This document shows positions 8,047-16,076 of a DNA stretch of 64,000 nt, piece after piece. The stretch comes from Geomonas agri. Its GTDB lineage: Bacteria; Desulfobacterota; Desulfuromonadia; Geobacterales; Geobacteraceae. The stretch covers positions 1 through 64,000 of the forward strand of contig NZ_JAINZO010000002.1 in assembly GCF_020179605.1 (NCBI RefSeq), written 5' to 3'. The translations under genes and the position numbers were made by a program. A model generated the notes under the pieces. It did no database searches and was not told the DNA's origin. It worked only from the letters and a program-made list of their open reading frames with translations. Numbering within the stretch: the first letter of the stretch is position 1; each line of letters opens with the position of its first letter.

Positions 8047-10263
8047 TTAAGATGCGTTGGATTCCGGCGGAGAGACGTCCGTGAGCGTCCCCTGCTCCAG
8101 CCCGAGGCATGGCCCCGCGTACGCCAGGGCAAGCGGCGCCTCGGTGGGCCAGCGACCGAGCAGGTTCACTCCGCGAGAATGGGTTAGGTAGCAGCTGAGA
8201 CGATCCCCCGCGTTGACCCGCAGCGCCGGGAGCGGGACACGCAGCTGAGCGCTGCGGCCAACCCAGTAGCGCGCCACCCCGCCGGAAGGTTGCCACCTTC
8301 CCTCCTGCAATAGCTGCAGCTCCCCTTCACCGTCGCCCGGCTGCATCTCGACACGGTACTCCCCCCCACCCATGAGGTGCAACGACAGGCGGTCCCCCGG
8401 CTGCAACAGCTTTTCCAGCGGCTGGGAGCCATCGATCCTGAAATAGAAATAGTCCAGGTCGTAACCGTAAAAGAAGGACTGCAGCCCGGGCTCCGCCGCA
8501 TGCATCGCCGCCCCCTGCCGGGTCAGGTCGTACAACCCCGCGGCGAGCCACTCGAAGTAATCTTCGCCCGCGCCCCCCAATGCGGGGGTGATCAGCCGCG
8601 CCGGTCCCCGGACGAAGCCGGCGGGGCGCTGCTTCTTGATCGGCTCGTGCAGTTCCCCCGGGACCTCCAGCGCCAGCAGCCGGTAGACGTTGATCAGGTG
8701 GCTGCGAAACAGCAGATCGAACCTGCCAGAGTGTGGGGAGAAGTGGTCGTCGCCGTACCACCAGAACCAGTCGCTCCCCTGCGCGGCGTAGAGGGCCTTA
8801 CAGGCGCGCCGGGCAGCCTCGTCACTGCTGTCCCCGCCCGCGAGGAGCTGGGCCACTTCGGTGCTGTTGTGAACCGCGGCCTGGCGCGCCTTGGCCAGGT
8901 ACTCCCATCCGAGGTTTTCCTCGGGGTGCCCGATCCAGATACCGTAGTCGGCGTTGATCCAGGAGCCGGGATGCACGTGGCGCAGCACCCGGCGCTCCGG
9001 CACCCGCTCCAAGACCTCCGAGAAGGTGGCGGGTTCCACACCCGGCATCTGTGCCAGCGCGGCGTAGAGCCTGGACAGGAAAGGGAGCCCGTTGTCGTGG
9101 TAATGTTCCCAGGCATTCTCGCCGTCCAGGATCACCGAAATCACCCGGGGGGCGCGGCACTGCTGCCGGACCGCCTTCACCCGCCCGACGAAGTCCGCCA
9201 CGGCCCGCTCCGCCTCCCACTGCGAATAGGTGAAGCCGATCTGGTCCGAGAGCACCTGGTCCCGGAAGAAGAGGGCGATCTCCTCGCCACCCTGCTGAAA
9301 CAGGTAGGGGTGGTAGAGCTCTTCACGCTCCTCGTCAAGCCCGCCCGGCAGGGTCTGGGACAGCACCCTCTCGTCGGAGGCCGTCCAGCGAAGCCCCTCC
9401 CGGGCCATGATGCCGAGGGCCTCGTCGCTCACGGACCCCTCGGCGGGCCACATGCCGCGCGGCCGGAAACCGAACAGCTTCTCGAAGCTCTCGATGCCGT
9501 GCGCGACCTGCCCGCGCGCGTCCTCCGGGTACCGAATGTCGATCTTGGGAAGGCTCGCGCCGGGAAGCGCCACCTGCGCGATGCGCGAATCGCACAAAAG
9601 CGGCAGGATCGGGTGGAAATAGGGGGTCACCGAAAGCTCGACCTTCCCTTCCTGGTGCAGTCGGCGGTACAGCGGGATGATCTCGGAGATCAGCTCGCGC
9701 TGGGTGTCGAAGAGCAGTGCCTTGTCGCCGGCGTCGAACCCCCTCCCCTTGCGGATCAGTTCCCCGAAGAGCGGGAAGCGCCGCCTGGCCGCCTCACCCG
9801 TCCAGGCGAGGTAGAACCAGACCTGCAGGTCGAGGAGATCCCGCTCGGTGAAAAGCGGTGCCTGGGAGGCTGCGGTACCCGGGATCCCGTCACCCCCCAT
9901 CCGGTACAGTTCCAGGTAGCGCGGGTAGGGCTCGATCATGCGCTGCTTGTTGGCGGAGAAGAAGTTCTCCAGCAGGAAGAGCCGCTCCGACGGGTCCAGC
10001 TCCGCCGGGGCCTTGCGCGCAAGGCTCAGGTACGGGTCCACCGCCTCCCCCGAGGCGTAGTCGAGAATCTGCTCCAACAGCGAGGGGACCAGGTTGAAGA
10101 CCACCTTGGCGCCGGGGCTCTCCGCGACGATGGCAGGCATGTCGTAGTAGTCCTTCACCGCATGGAGGTAGACCCAGGGGAGCAGGTACTCCCCCCGGAC
10201 CGGATCCTTGTAGAAGGGCTGGTGCATGTGCCAAAGCAGCGTGAGGTACAGTGGTTCGCTCAT
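8047..10263 (-). CDS. GH57 glycoside hydrolase (alpha-amylase / 4-alpha-glucanotransferase type)
   Basis: A 738-residue protein with an N-terminal GH57 (beta/alpha)7 barrel. Region 1 is seen as LLWHMHQPFY, region 3 as MWPAEGSVSDEALG (probable Glu nucleophile) and region 4 as ISVILDGENAWEHYHDNG (probable Asp acid/base). The last ~250 residues form a C-terminal beta-rich module. Lacking a signal peptide, it should act on cytoplasmic glycogen, trimming or transferring maltodextrins. The glgA neighbour supports this. Whether it is an amylase, glucanotransferase or branching enzyme cannot be settled; the length fits the first two better. Confidence 0.85.
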   Translation of the reverse strand: MSEPLYLTLLWHMHQPFYKDPVRGEYLLPWVYLHAVKDYYDMPAIVAESPGAKVVFNLVPSLLEQILDYASGEAVDPYLSLARKAPAELDPSERLFLLENFFSANKQRMIEPYPRYLELYRMGGDGIPGTAASQAPLFTERDLLDLQVWFYLAWTGEAARRRFPLFGELIRKGRGFDAGDKALLFDTQRELISEIIPLYRRLHQEGKVELSVTPYFHPILPLLCDSRIAQVALPGASLPKIDIRYPEDARGQVAHGIESFEKLFGFRPRGMWPAEGSVSDEALGIMAREGLRWTASDERVLSQTLPGGLDEEREELYHPYLFQQGGEEIALFFRDQVLSDQIGFTYSQWEAERAVADFVGRVKAVRQQCRAPRVISVILDGENAWEHYHDNGLPFLSRLYAALAQMPGVEPATFSEVLERVPERRVLRHVHPGSWINADYGIWIGHPEENLGWEYLAKARQAAVHNSTEVAQLLAGGDSSDEAARRACKALYAAQGSDWFWWYGDDHFSPHSGRFDLLFRSHLINVYRLLALEVPGELHEPIKKQRPAGFVRGPARLITPALGGAGEDYFEWLAAGLYDLTRQGAAMHAAEPGLQSFFYGYDLDYFYFRIDGSQPLEKLLQPGDRLSLHLMGGGEYRVEMQPGDGEGELQLLQEGRWQPSGGVARYWVGRSAQLRVPLPALRVNAGDRLSCYLTHSRGVNLLGRWPTEAPLALAYAGPCLGLEQGTLTDVSPPESNAS

Positions 10264-10302
10264 CCTATCCCCTTGATGATGCAGCGCAGGCCGCAGCGCC
10301 TC

Positions 10303-12813
10303 TTACTGGGCGAGCTCCTTTTTCCAGCGTTCCACCTTCTGCATGTATTCCTCGAGGAGCCTCTGCGCGGCCCTGGCATCCTTGGCCTCGGCCACCACGT
10401 GGATCACGGGCTGGTACTGGTCGGGCAGCACCAGCACCCAGTCGTTGCCGAAAGAGACCTTGATGCCGTCGATGAAGGAGGCCTCCTTGTCCAGGCTGTC
10501 CTCGCTCATCTTGCGCATGATGCCCCCCTTCTTCTCCCAGACGCAGGGAACCTTCCCCTGCAGGAAGGAGCTCTTGGGGACCTCCTTCAAGACACGCGAC
10601 AGCGGCACCCCGGTGGCGCTGGAGAGTTCGATGGTCTTGGCGATGGTGAACATGCCGTCGAAGGCGGCCTGGAACTTCGGGAAGGCGAAGCGCCCAGTCA
10701 TGGAGCCGGCCATGACCACCTCAGGCGAGATGGCCGCCTCGATCATGGCGCGGTCCATGCTCTTGGTGCGGCGCACCGATGAACCATTCTCCTGGGCGAT
10801 CTCCTCGATCACCGAGGGGGCCGATACCGGGACCGCGAAGGCACCCCGCGCGCCGCTTTTCAGCATCAGCGTGGTCATGAGGGCGAGGTACTCCTCCGGC
10901 TGGTAGATCCTGCCGGTCTCGTCCACCAACACCACCTCCTCGACGGTCGGGTCGAGCCAGAAGCCGGCGCGGGCCTCCAGCGTCATCACGATCTTGGCCA
11001 GCTGCTGCAGGGAGTTGGGCTTCTCGTCCACCGTCTTGGAGCCGCGCTGCTCGTCCAGGTAGGTGTTGAGGCCGATCACCTCGCACCCGAGATCGTTGAG
11101 GATCTGGGGGAGGATCTGCCCGGCCGGGGAGTGGTTGAAGTCGATGACCACCTTGGCCTTGGAGCCCCTGATCAGCTGCTGGTCCAGCCCGCGGAAGAAC
11201 CCTTCACGGTAGAAGTCCATCACCTGGGGCAGCTCGGTGATCCCCCCAGGCTCCATGTGGTGCGCGCGCCGGAAGTTCTCCTTGTAGAAGATGCGCTCGA
11301 TGTTCTTGCCCATGGCGGAGGAGAAATCGAGTCCGTCGGCGTCGAGGAAGACGATCTCGGTGGTGGCCGGGTCCTCAAGCGACTGGCGGAAGTGCACCCC
11401 GCCCACCTCGCCGAACGTGCGCAGCTTGTAGCGCAGGACCGGGAGCGACACCATCCTGATGTCGCGCACGTTGACCCCGGCGGAGAGAATCCCGCCCAGG
11501 AAGCTCCGCTTCAACATGCGCGAGGAAAGGGTCGTGTCGCGCCCGACCAGGACGTGACTCCCCTTGGGGAGCGACGTGCCGTAGGCGCAGCCCAGTTTGG
11601 CGACGAACTCAGGGGTGAGCTCGATGTTGGTGAGCCCCTTGATCATCTCCCCCTCGAACAGGGACTTTTTCCAGCGCTCGCCCCAGATCAGGTTGCCGGT
11701 AACGGTGGAGCCCGCCTCGATCAGCTTACGGGGCCAGATCTTCACGTCCCGCTTGATGTAGCTCTCCTCGCCGATGGCGGTGTCGTCGGCAACGACGCCC
11801 CCTTCCTCCATCACGGTCGCCGGGCCGACGCTCACGTTGTTGCAAATGACGCAGTCGTTGATCTTGGCGCTCTTCTTGATATAGACGTTGTCCCAGACCA
11901 CGGCCCGGGTCAGCTTCGCTCCCGGCTCGATGATGCAGTTGCGGCCGATGACGGAATCCTTGATCTCGGCGCCCCCCTGGATCTGAGAGTTGTCTCCCAC
12001 CACGACCGTCCCTTCCACCACGGTCCCCTCGCCCAGCCTCACGTCCACCCCGACCCGGAGGTCGACGCCGGCCATCTCGCGGCGCGGCTCGTCCACCTTG
12101 ACCCCCACCTTACCCTTAAGGATGTCGTGGTGCGCCTCGCGGTAGGAATCGGTGTTGCCGATGTCCCTCCAGTACCCCTTGACCGGGAAGCCGAACAGCG
12201 CCGACTTCTTCTTCAATAGGAGCGGGAAGAGGTCCTGGGAGAAGTCGAAGTTCTCCCCCTCGGGGATGAACTTGAAGATCTCCGGCTCGAGGACGTAGAT
12301 GCCGGTGTTGATGGTGTCGGAGATCACCTCGCCCCACCCCGGCTTCTCCAGGAACTGGGTGATGCGCTTCTCCTTGTCCGTGATCACCACGCCGAACTGC
12401 AGGGGATCTTTGACCGAAGTGAGAGTGATGGTGGCCAGCGCCTTGTTGCTCTCGTGGAAGTCGATCACTTTCTGCAGGTTGAAGTCGGTGAGAAGGTCGC
12501 CGCTGATGATCAGGAAGCGCTCGTCGAGGTACTTCTCGGCGCACTTGACCGCCCCCGCGGTCCCCATGTCCTCCAGCGGGGTCACGTAGGTGATCCTGAC
12601 GCCCAGGTCGGCGCCGTCGCGGAAGAAGTTCTTGATCACGCTGGGCTGGTGGTACAGGAGCATGACCAGGTCGGTGATGCCGTGCTTCTTGAGCAGTTCC
12701 ACGATGTGCAGCATGATGGGACGGTTCATGAGCGGAACCATCGGCTTGGGGATGTTGCAGGTGAGCGGTTGCATGCGGGTACCAAAGCCACCCGCCATAA
12801 TCACGGCCTTCAT
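10303..12813 (-). CDS. Sugar-1-phosphate nucleotidyltransferase fused to a degenerate phosphohexomutase
   Basis: The 836-residue protein has an N-terminal nucleotidyltransferase (1-235; MKAVIMAGGFGTRMQPLT and SGDLLTDFN), a left-handed beta-helix of hexapeptide repeats (about 250-350) and a four-domain phosphohexomutase-like region (about 375-836). The family is annotated as mannose-1-phosphate guanylyltransferase or glucose-1-phosphate nucleotidyltransferase. The mutase half lacks normal catalytic loops: the phosphoserine loop reads RQSLEDP near 478, the metal loop DPTVEE near 621 instead of DGDADR, and the phosphate loop LPDQYQP at 796-802 instead of RPSGTEP. It may make the sugar nucleotide used by GlgA or feed polysaccharide synthesis. 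Confidence 0.88.
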   Translation of the reverse strand: MKAVIMAGGFGTRMQPLTCNIPKPMVPLMNRPIMLHIVELLKKHGITDLVMLLYHQPSVIKNFFRDGADLGVRITYVTPLEDMGTAGAVKCAEKYLDERFLIISGDLLTDFNLQKVIDFHESNKALATITLTSVKDPLQFGVVITDKEKRITQFLEKPGWGEVISDTINTGIYVLEPEIFKFIPEGENFDFSQDLFPLLLKKKSALFGFPVKGYWRDIGNTDSYREAHHDILKGKVGVKVDEPRREMAGVDLRVGVDVRLGEGTVVEGTVVVGDNSQIQGGAEIKDSVIGRNCIIEPGAKLTRAVVWDNVYIKKSAKINDCVICNNVSVGPATVMEEGGVVADDTAIGEESYIKRDVKIWPRKLIEAGSTVTGNLIWGERWKKSLFEGEMIKGLTNIELTPEFVAKLGCAYGTSLPKGSHVLVGRDTTLSSRMLKRSFLGGILSAGVNVRDIRMVSLPVLRYKLRTFGEVGGVHFRQSLEDPATTEIVFLDADGLDFSSAMGKNIERIFYKENFRRAHHMEPGGITELPQVMDFYREGFFRGLDQQLIRGSKAKVVIDFNHSPAGQILPQILNDLGCEVIGLNTYLDEQRGSKTVDEKPNSLQQLAKIVMTLEARAGFWLDPTVEEVVLVDETGRIYQPEEYLALMTTLMLKSGARGAFAVPVSAPSVIEEIAQENGSSVRRTKSMDRAMIEAAISPEVVMAGSMTGRFAFPKFQAAFDGMFTIAKTIELSSATGVPLSRVLKEVPKSSFLQGKVPCVWEKKGGIMRKMSEDSLDKEASFIDGIKVSFGNDWVLVLPDQYQPVIHVVAEAKDARAAQRLLEEYMQKVERWKKELAQ

Positions 12814-12831
12814 AGGTGCAGCCTCCGAGGA

Positions 12832-12963
12832 TCAGATTGAGATCAAGATCAAGGTTGAGATAACGATTGAGACTAAGACAAGGGATTCAGGGGCTCCTGA
12901 GACCGGGACACGAAACGCGACCTCCAATCGTGGCTAGGCCAAATCTATATCTTAATCTTTGTC
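12832..12963. repeat. Intergenic element with GATTGAGATnAAG quasi-repeats in inverted arms
   Basis: The left arm (12832-12880) is a chain of degenerate GATTGAGAT/CAAGATCAAG units. The right arm (12941-12963) reads, on the other strand, GACAAAGATTAAGATATAG, matching about 16 of 22 bases of the left arm in inverted orientation. The element fills the gap between the nucleotidyltransferase start and the response regulator stop. No ORF or known insertion sequence is present. Confidence 0.55.
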
Positions 12964-12970
12964 TGCGGTT

Positions 12971-13345
12971 CTAGACGTACGCCCCGCGCTGACGCTTGGC
13001 GAGGACCCGGGCGATCTCGTCCTTTAACTCCTGCAGGTCGCTCGACTTCACCACGTAGCCATCGGCGAGCCAGGCCGAGAAGTCGTCCTTGTAGCAGGAG
13101 AAGGCGGTGCACAGGATCACCGGGATAGTATGACGCTCCTTGACGATGCGCTGCAGCAGCTCGATGCCACTCTCGTTCTTCAGCTTTATGTCGATCACGG
13201 CCAGGTCGAAGCTCTCCGACTCCAGCTTCTCCACCGCTTCCAGAGCGCTCCCCGCCGTCACCACCTGGTACCCCTCGTCGCTCAGCTCCTGGGAGTACAG
13301 CAGCCTGATGTTCGCCTCGTCGTCTACTACCAACAGTTTCGCCAT
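12971..13345 (-). CDS. Single-domain response regulator (CheY-like)
   Basis: A 124-residue receiver domain with no output domain. Acidic pocket Asp8/Asp9, phospho-acceptor Asp52 (LAVIDIKL), Thr80 (CTAFS) and Lys100 (YVVKSS) are all present, so it should be phosphorylatable. Its start is directly next to the stop of the histidine kinase gene (1 base apart), so the two form an operon and the kinase is the likely partner. With no DNA-binding domain it would act by protein-protein contact. Confidence 0.9.
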   Translation of the reverse strand: MAKLLVVDDEANIRLLYSQELSDEGYQVVTAGSALEAVEKLESESFDLAVIDIKLKNESGIELLQRIVKERHTIPVILCTAFSCYKDDFSAWLADGYVVKSSDLQELKDEIARVLAKRQRGAYV

Positions 13346-13346
13346 C

Positions 13347-14969
13347 TCAGATATTCTCCTTTCTGGTCAAAAGCCTGATGCTATACGTGTTGCCACCCCC
13401 GGGACGGCTGAATATGGTTAAGGAATTTCCCTGCCGCTCCAGGATGGACTTGCACAGGGACAGGCCCACCCCCTCGCCAAGTTCCTGGGTCTGGAAGAAG
13501 GGGGCGATAAGCGCCTCCTGCGCAGTCTGGGTGAGCGGCTTGCCGTCGTCGCTGATGCGCAGCAGCACCCCGTCCCCGTCCAGTACGCTCTCGATACGCA
13601 GTTCCCCGCCCGGGTCCATGGCAGCCAGCGCCTGGGTGGTGATGGTCTTCAGGCAGTAGCTGATCTGCTTGTAGTCGATGCGCACCATGGGAAGCTCCGG
13701 GGCGAGTTCCAGGCGACAATGCACCCCGGCCTGTTCCAGCGTCCCCTCCAGTTCCCCCATCGCCTTGCCCACCAGTTCGTTCAGGTCCCAGAAGTCGGTG
13801 ACCGGGAACAGGGACTCGGAGTAGTCGAGCACCTCGCTCAGCACGTCCTCGAGCTGCCGGGTCTCGCGCACGATCGACTCCAGGTAGCCGCGCTTGTCAT
13901 CCCCGTCCGGGGTCCCTTTCAACAGGGTCCGGGCGAAGCCGCCGATCACCATGAGCGGATTCCTGATGGAGTGGGCGATGCTGGAGGTGATCTTGCCCAC
14001 CAGCGCCATCTTCTCCATCTTTACGATCAGCTCCTGCTGTTCGCGCAGCTTCACGTTGGCGGCCTTCTGCTTGGCCACCTCCTCCTGGAGCCGCTCGTAC
14101 AGGGAGGCGCGCTCCAGGGCAAAGGCAACCGGGAAGGCGAAGGTCTCCAGCGACTGCATGTCCTGCAGGGTGATCGGCTTGTGGGTGATGCAGTTGTCGG
14201 CGATGATGACGCCTATGCGGCGGTTCCTGGAGATAAGCGGCATGACCAGAAAGGTATCAACCCCGAGGATGCGGGCCAGCCCCCGGTCCAGGTCCGGGTT
14301 GTTGAGCGCGTTTTCCACCAGGATCGGCTTCTTGCCGGTGAGCGCCCGGTTGAAAATGTGCCCTTGGTCGGACAGGGGAACCGTAAGCTGGTTCAGGATG
14401 TCATGGAACTTGACCTTCTCGGAGGTGAGCTTCGTCTTTTGGAAATCACGAGCCAGCTGCCTCAGGGTGAAGTTGCTGCGACTGATATCCTCCCAGGTGC
14501 GCCAGGCCTCCTCGTAGTCTTTGGGGCCGACCCCCAGGTAGCCGCGGATGTGGCGCCGGTCCTTGTCGGTCATGAGCAGGAAGGCACGGTTCATGCCGAA
14601 CCCCTTGCCGGCGGTGATGGCGGTCATGGCGATGGAGAGTACTTCGTCCAGGTCCAGCGAGGTCTGCAGCACGAGGCCCACCTCGCGCAAAAACTTGATC
14701 TCGCGGGTCTTGCTGTTCAAGAAGCTCAGCATGGCCCCCATCTGGGTCTTCTGTTCCTGGAACTCGGTCAATATGTACGGGAGTACGTCCGAAAGCGGGT
14801 AACCCGACCCCTTCATCCGGGCCAGGTCGTTCTTGAAGCGGGGACACTCTACGCACTTCTCCACGATCCTGCGGCGCTGGAAAACCAGAAGGTCTTCTTC
14901 CCCCTCGCCTATGTACGGGCAATTCTCGGGCTCGATCTGCTCCCTACTCCAACAGCATTCCCAATCCAA
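13347..14969 (-). CDS. GAF-domain sensor histidine kinase with Cys-rich N-terminus
   Basis: About 540 residues, no membrane segment, so cytoplasmic. The N-terminus is Cys-rich (DWECCW, ENCPYIG, KCVECPRF), which could bind a metal or Fe-S cluster. A GAF domain follows (about 95-290), then a short coiled coil, HisKA with SIAHSIRNPL, and HATPase_c with DDGKPL and GEGVGLSLC. The N-box reads TTQALAAM, where most kinases have Asn at the Gln position. TTG 14969 is preferred to ATG 15050: GGAGGGAG precedes it, and a TTGCTA-16-TATACT promoter lies between the two. Signal unknown. Confidence 0.85.
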   Translation of the reverse strand: MDWECCWSREQIEPENCPYIGEGEEDLLVFQRRRIVEKCVECPRFKNDLARMKGSGYPLSDVLPYILTEFQEQKTQMGAMLSFLNSKTREIKFLREVGLVLQTSLDLDEVLSIAMTAITAGKGFGMNRAFLLMTDKDRRHIRGYLGVGPKDYEEAWRTWEDISRSNFTLRQLARDFQKTKLTSEKVKFHDILNQLTVPLSDQGHIFNRALTGKKPILVENALNNPDLDRGLARILGVDTFLVMPLISRNRRIGVIIADNCITHKPITLQDMQSLETFAFPVAFALERASLYERLQEEVAKQKAANVKLREQQELIVKMEKMALVGKITSSIAHSIRNPLMVIGGFARTLLKGTPDGDDKRGYLESIVRETRQLEDVLSEVLDYSESLFPVTDFWDLNELVGKAMGELEGTLEQAGVHCRLELAPELPMVRIDYKQISYCLKTITTQALAAMDPGGELRIESVLDGDGVLLRISDDGKPLTQTAQEALIAPFFQTQELGEGVGLSLCKSILERQGNSLTIFSRPGGGNTYSIRLLTRKENI

Positions 14970-15016
14970 GCTCCCTCCGGGTCCAGCACAGTAAATGACA
15001 GGACGAAACGTGCCAA

Positions 15017-15044
15017 AGTATAGCAGCCACTTCTGCCATAGCAA
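15017..15044 (-). promoter_or_regulatory. Promoter of the histidine kinase operon (extended -10)
   Basis: On the minus strand TTGCTA (complement of 15039-15044) and TATACT (complement of 15017-15022) are 16 bases apart, and the -10 is preceded by TGC, an extended -10 feature. The RNA start would be near 15010, downstream of the ATG at 15050, supporting translation from the TTG at 14969. Confidence 0.6.
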
Positions 15045-15225
15045 GTGCAAATCGACATTTTACGTGAAAATATTAATTAATAATTTAGTTTCAATCGGTT
15101 GCGCGACAGGATAGGACCAGCGAAGGTGCAGGCGGTGCAAGGCTTGGCGTGATGCGGGGCCCAAAGGGGCAGGAAAAAGGGAAAGTAGCCGGGGGAAAAA
15201 CGATGTAAAGTGACATTAACGCAAA

Positions 15226-15253
15226 GGGCCCCGCGGTTCTAACCGAGGGGCCC
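15226..15253 (-). terminator. Hairpin downstream of the Crp/Fnr gene
   Basis: GGGCCCC (15226-15232) pairs with GGGGCCC (15247-15253), and GGTT/AACC pair inside. On the minus strand only three T follow, so termination strength is uncertain, but its position 43 bases after the Crp/Fnr stop fits a terminator. Confidence 0.6.
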
Positions 15254-15295
15254 GTCATGCAATCTATCTCTGTATCTTTGCTATCCGTGCCGGTT

Positions 15296-15979
15296 CTACT
15301 TGCCGGCGATCATCTTCAACTTTTCCATCTGCATGATGGTGATCTTGTTGCCCTCCAGTTCGATGACCCCCTCGTCCTTCATCTTCTTGAAGGTCCGGGA
15401 CAAGGTCTCGCTGACCGTGCCCAGGCGCGAGGCGAGTTCCCCTTTGCGCATGTCCAGTTCCAGATAGGTCTTGCCCTGGTAACTGGTGCTCTTGCGCGCG
15501 GCCAGGTCCAGGAGGTAGGAGGCGAGCCGGGAGGGAGCATCGGCGAAGGAGAGTTCCTCAATCTGCCGGGCGAAGCGGCGCAGCAGCAGCGACAGCGAGG
15601 CGATCAGGTTCATGGAGAAGCGCGGGTTGCGTTCCAAAAGCCCCATGAAGGCGCCGCGCGGGAAAAAGAGCACCTCTCCCCGCTCCACCCCGCGCGCCTC
15701 GGCGGGGTACTTGCCGTCCCCGAAGAAGGCCGCCTCGGCGAAGGTCTCCACCGGGTGCACCATGTGCAGCACCTTCTCACGCCCGTCAGGAGAGATCTTG
15801 CACAGCTTGAGTGCCCCCGAGGCGAGCAGGTAGAACCCTTCCGCCTTCTCCCCCTCGCTAAAGAGCGTCTCCCCCTTGGCGAACGGTCGGCGCACCGCGA
15901 TCTCGGCCAACTCGACCAGGTACTCCTCTTCCAGGCCCGAAAACAGCAGGGCTTTCCTGATGATGTCCTTGTTTTCCAT
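15296..15979 (-). CDS. Crp/Fnr-family transcriptional regulator
   Basis: The 227-residue protein has an N-terminal cyclic-nucleotide-binding-like beta-roll (about 10-130; FAKGETLFSEGEKAEGFYLL) and a C-terminal winged helix (about 150-220; KGELASRLGTVSETLSRTFKKM). There are no N-terminal cysteines of the Fnr type, so it is not an oxygen-sensing Fe-S Fnr; a small ligand, heme or redox signal is possible. It stands divergently from lptF and has its own downstream hairpin. The targets are unknown. Confidence 0.9.
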   Translation of the reverse strand: MENKDIIRKALLFSGLEEEYLVELAEIAVRRPFAKGETLFSEGEKAEGFYLLASGALKLCKISPDGREKVLHMVHPVETFAEAAFFGDGKYPAEARGVERGEVLFFPRGAFMGLLERNPRFSMNLIASLSLLLRRFARQIEELSFADAPSRLASYLLDLAARKSTSYQGKTYLELDMRKGELASRLGTVSETLSRTFKKMKDEGVIELEGNKITIMQMEKLKMIAGK

Positions 15980-16038
15980 GCCACCTTTTTACCCAAAATG
16001 AAAACCGAGGTCAAGGAGTAGTTGGACCGTGTCCCTCC

Positions 16039-16067
16039 TTTACTTCCCCGGCCATCTCATGTAAGAT
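16039..16067 (+). promoter_or_regulatory. Possible promoter of lptFG giving a near-leaderless mRNA
   Basis: TTTACT (16039-16044) and TAAGAT (16062-16067) are 17 bases apart. The expected RNA start, about 16074, is only three bases before the lptF ATG, and no Shine-Dalgarno sequence is visible before that ATG. The boxes are moderate, so this is tentative. Confidence 0.35.
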
Positions 16068-16076
16068 CGGCAGTTC

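Larger units (their letters stand above)
14970..15295. other. Gene-free stretch between histidine kinase and Crp/Fnr gene
   Basis: This 326-base gap holds the kinase promoter (15017-15044), an AT-rich patch around 15060-15090 and the GC-rich hairpin at 15226-15253. No ORF with coding character or RNA gene was recognised in the remainder (15095-15220). Confidence 0.6.

Noticed and set aside
8377-10782. 801-codon plus-strand ORF opposite the GH57 gene
   Set aside because: Runs across two real minus-strand genes, has no family signature, and reflects GC-rich codon bias.
12832-12880. Coding low-complexity peptide or microsatellite
   Set aside because: Units are degenerate and not in a constant frame; an inverted partner at 12941-12963 fits an inverted-arm element better.
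13719-15023. 434-codon plus-strand ORF opposite the histidine kinase
   Set aside because: Antisense shadow; ends within the promoter of the kinase and lacks a ribosome site.
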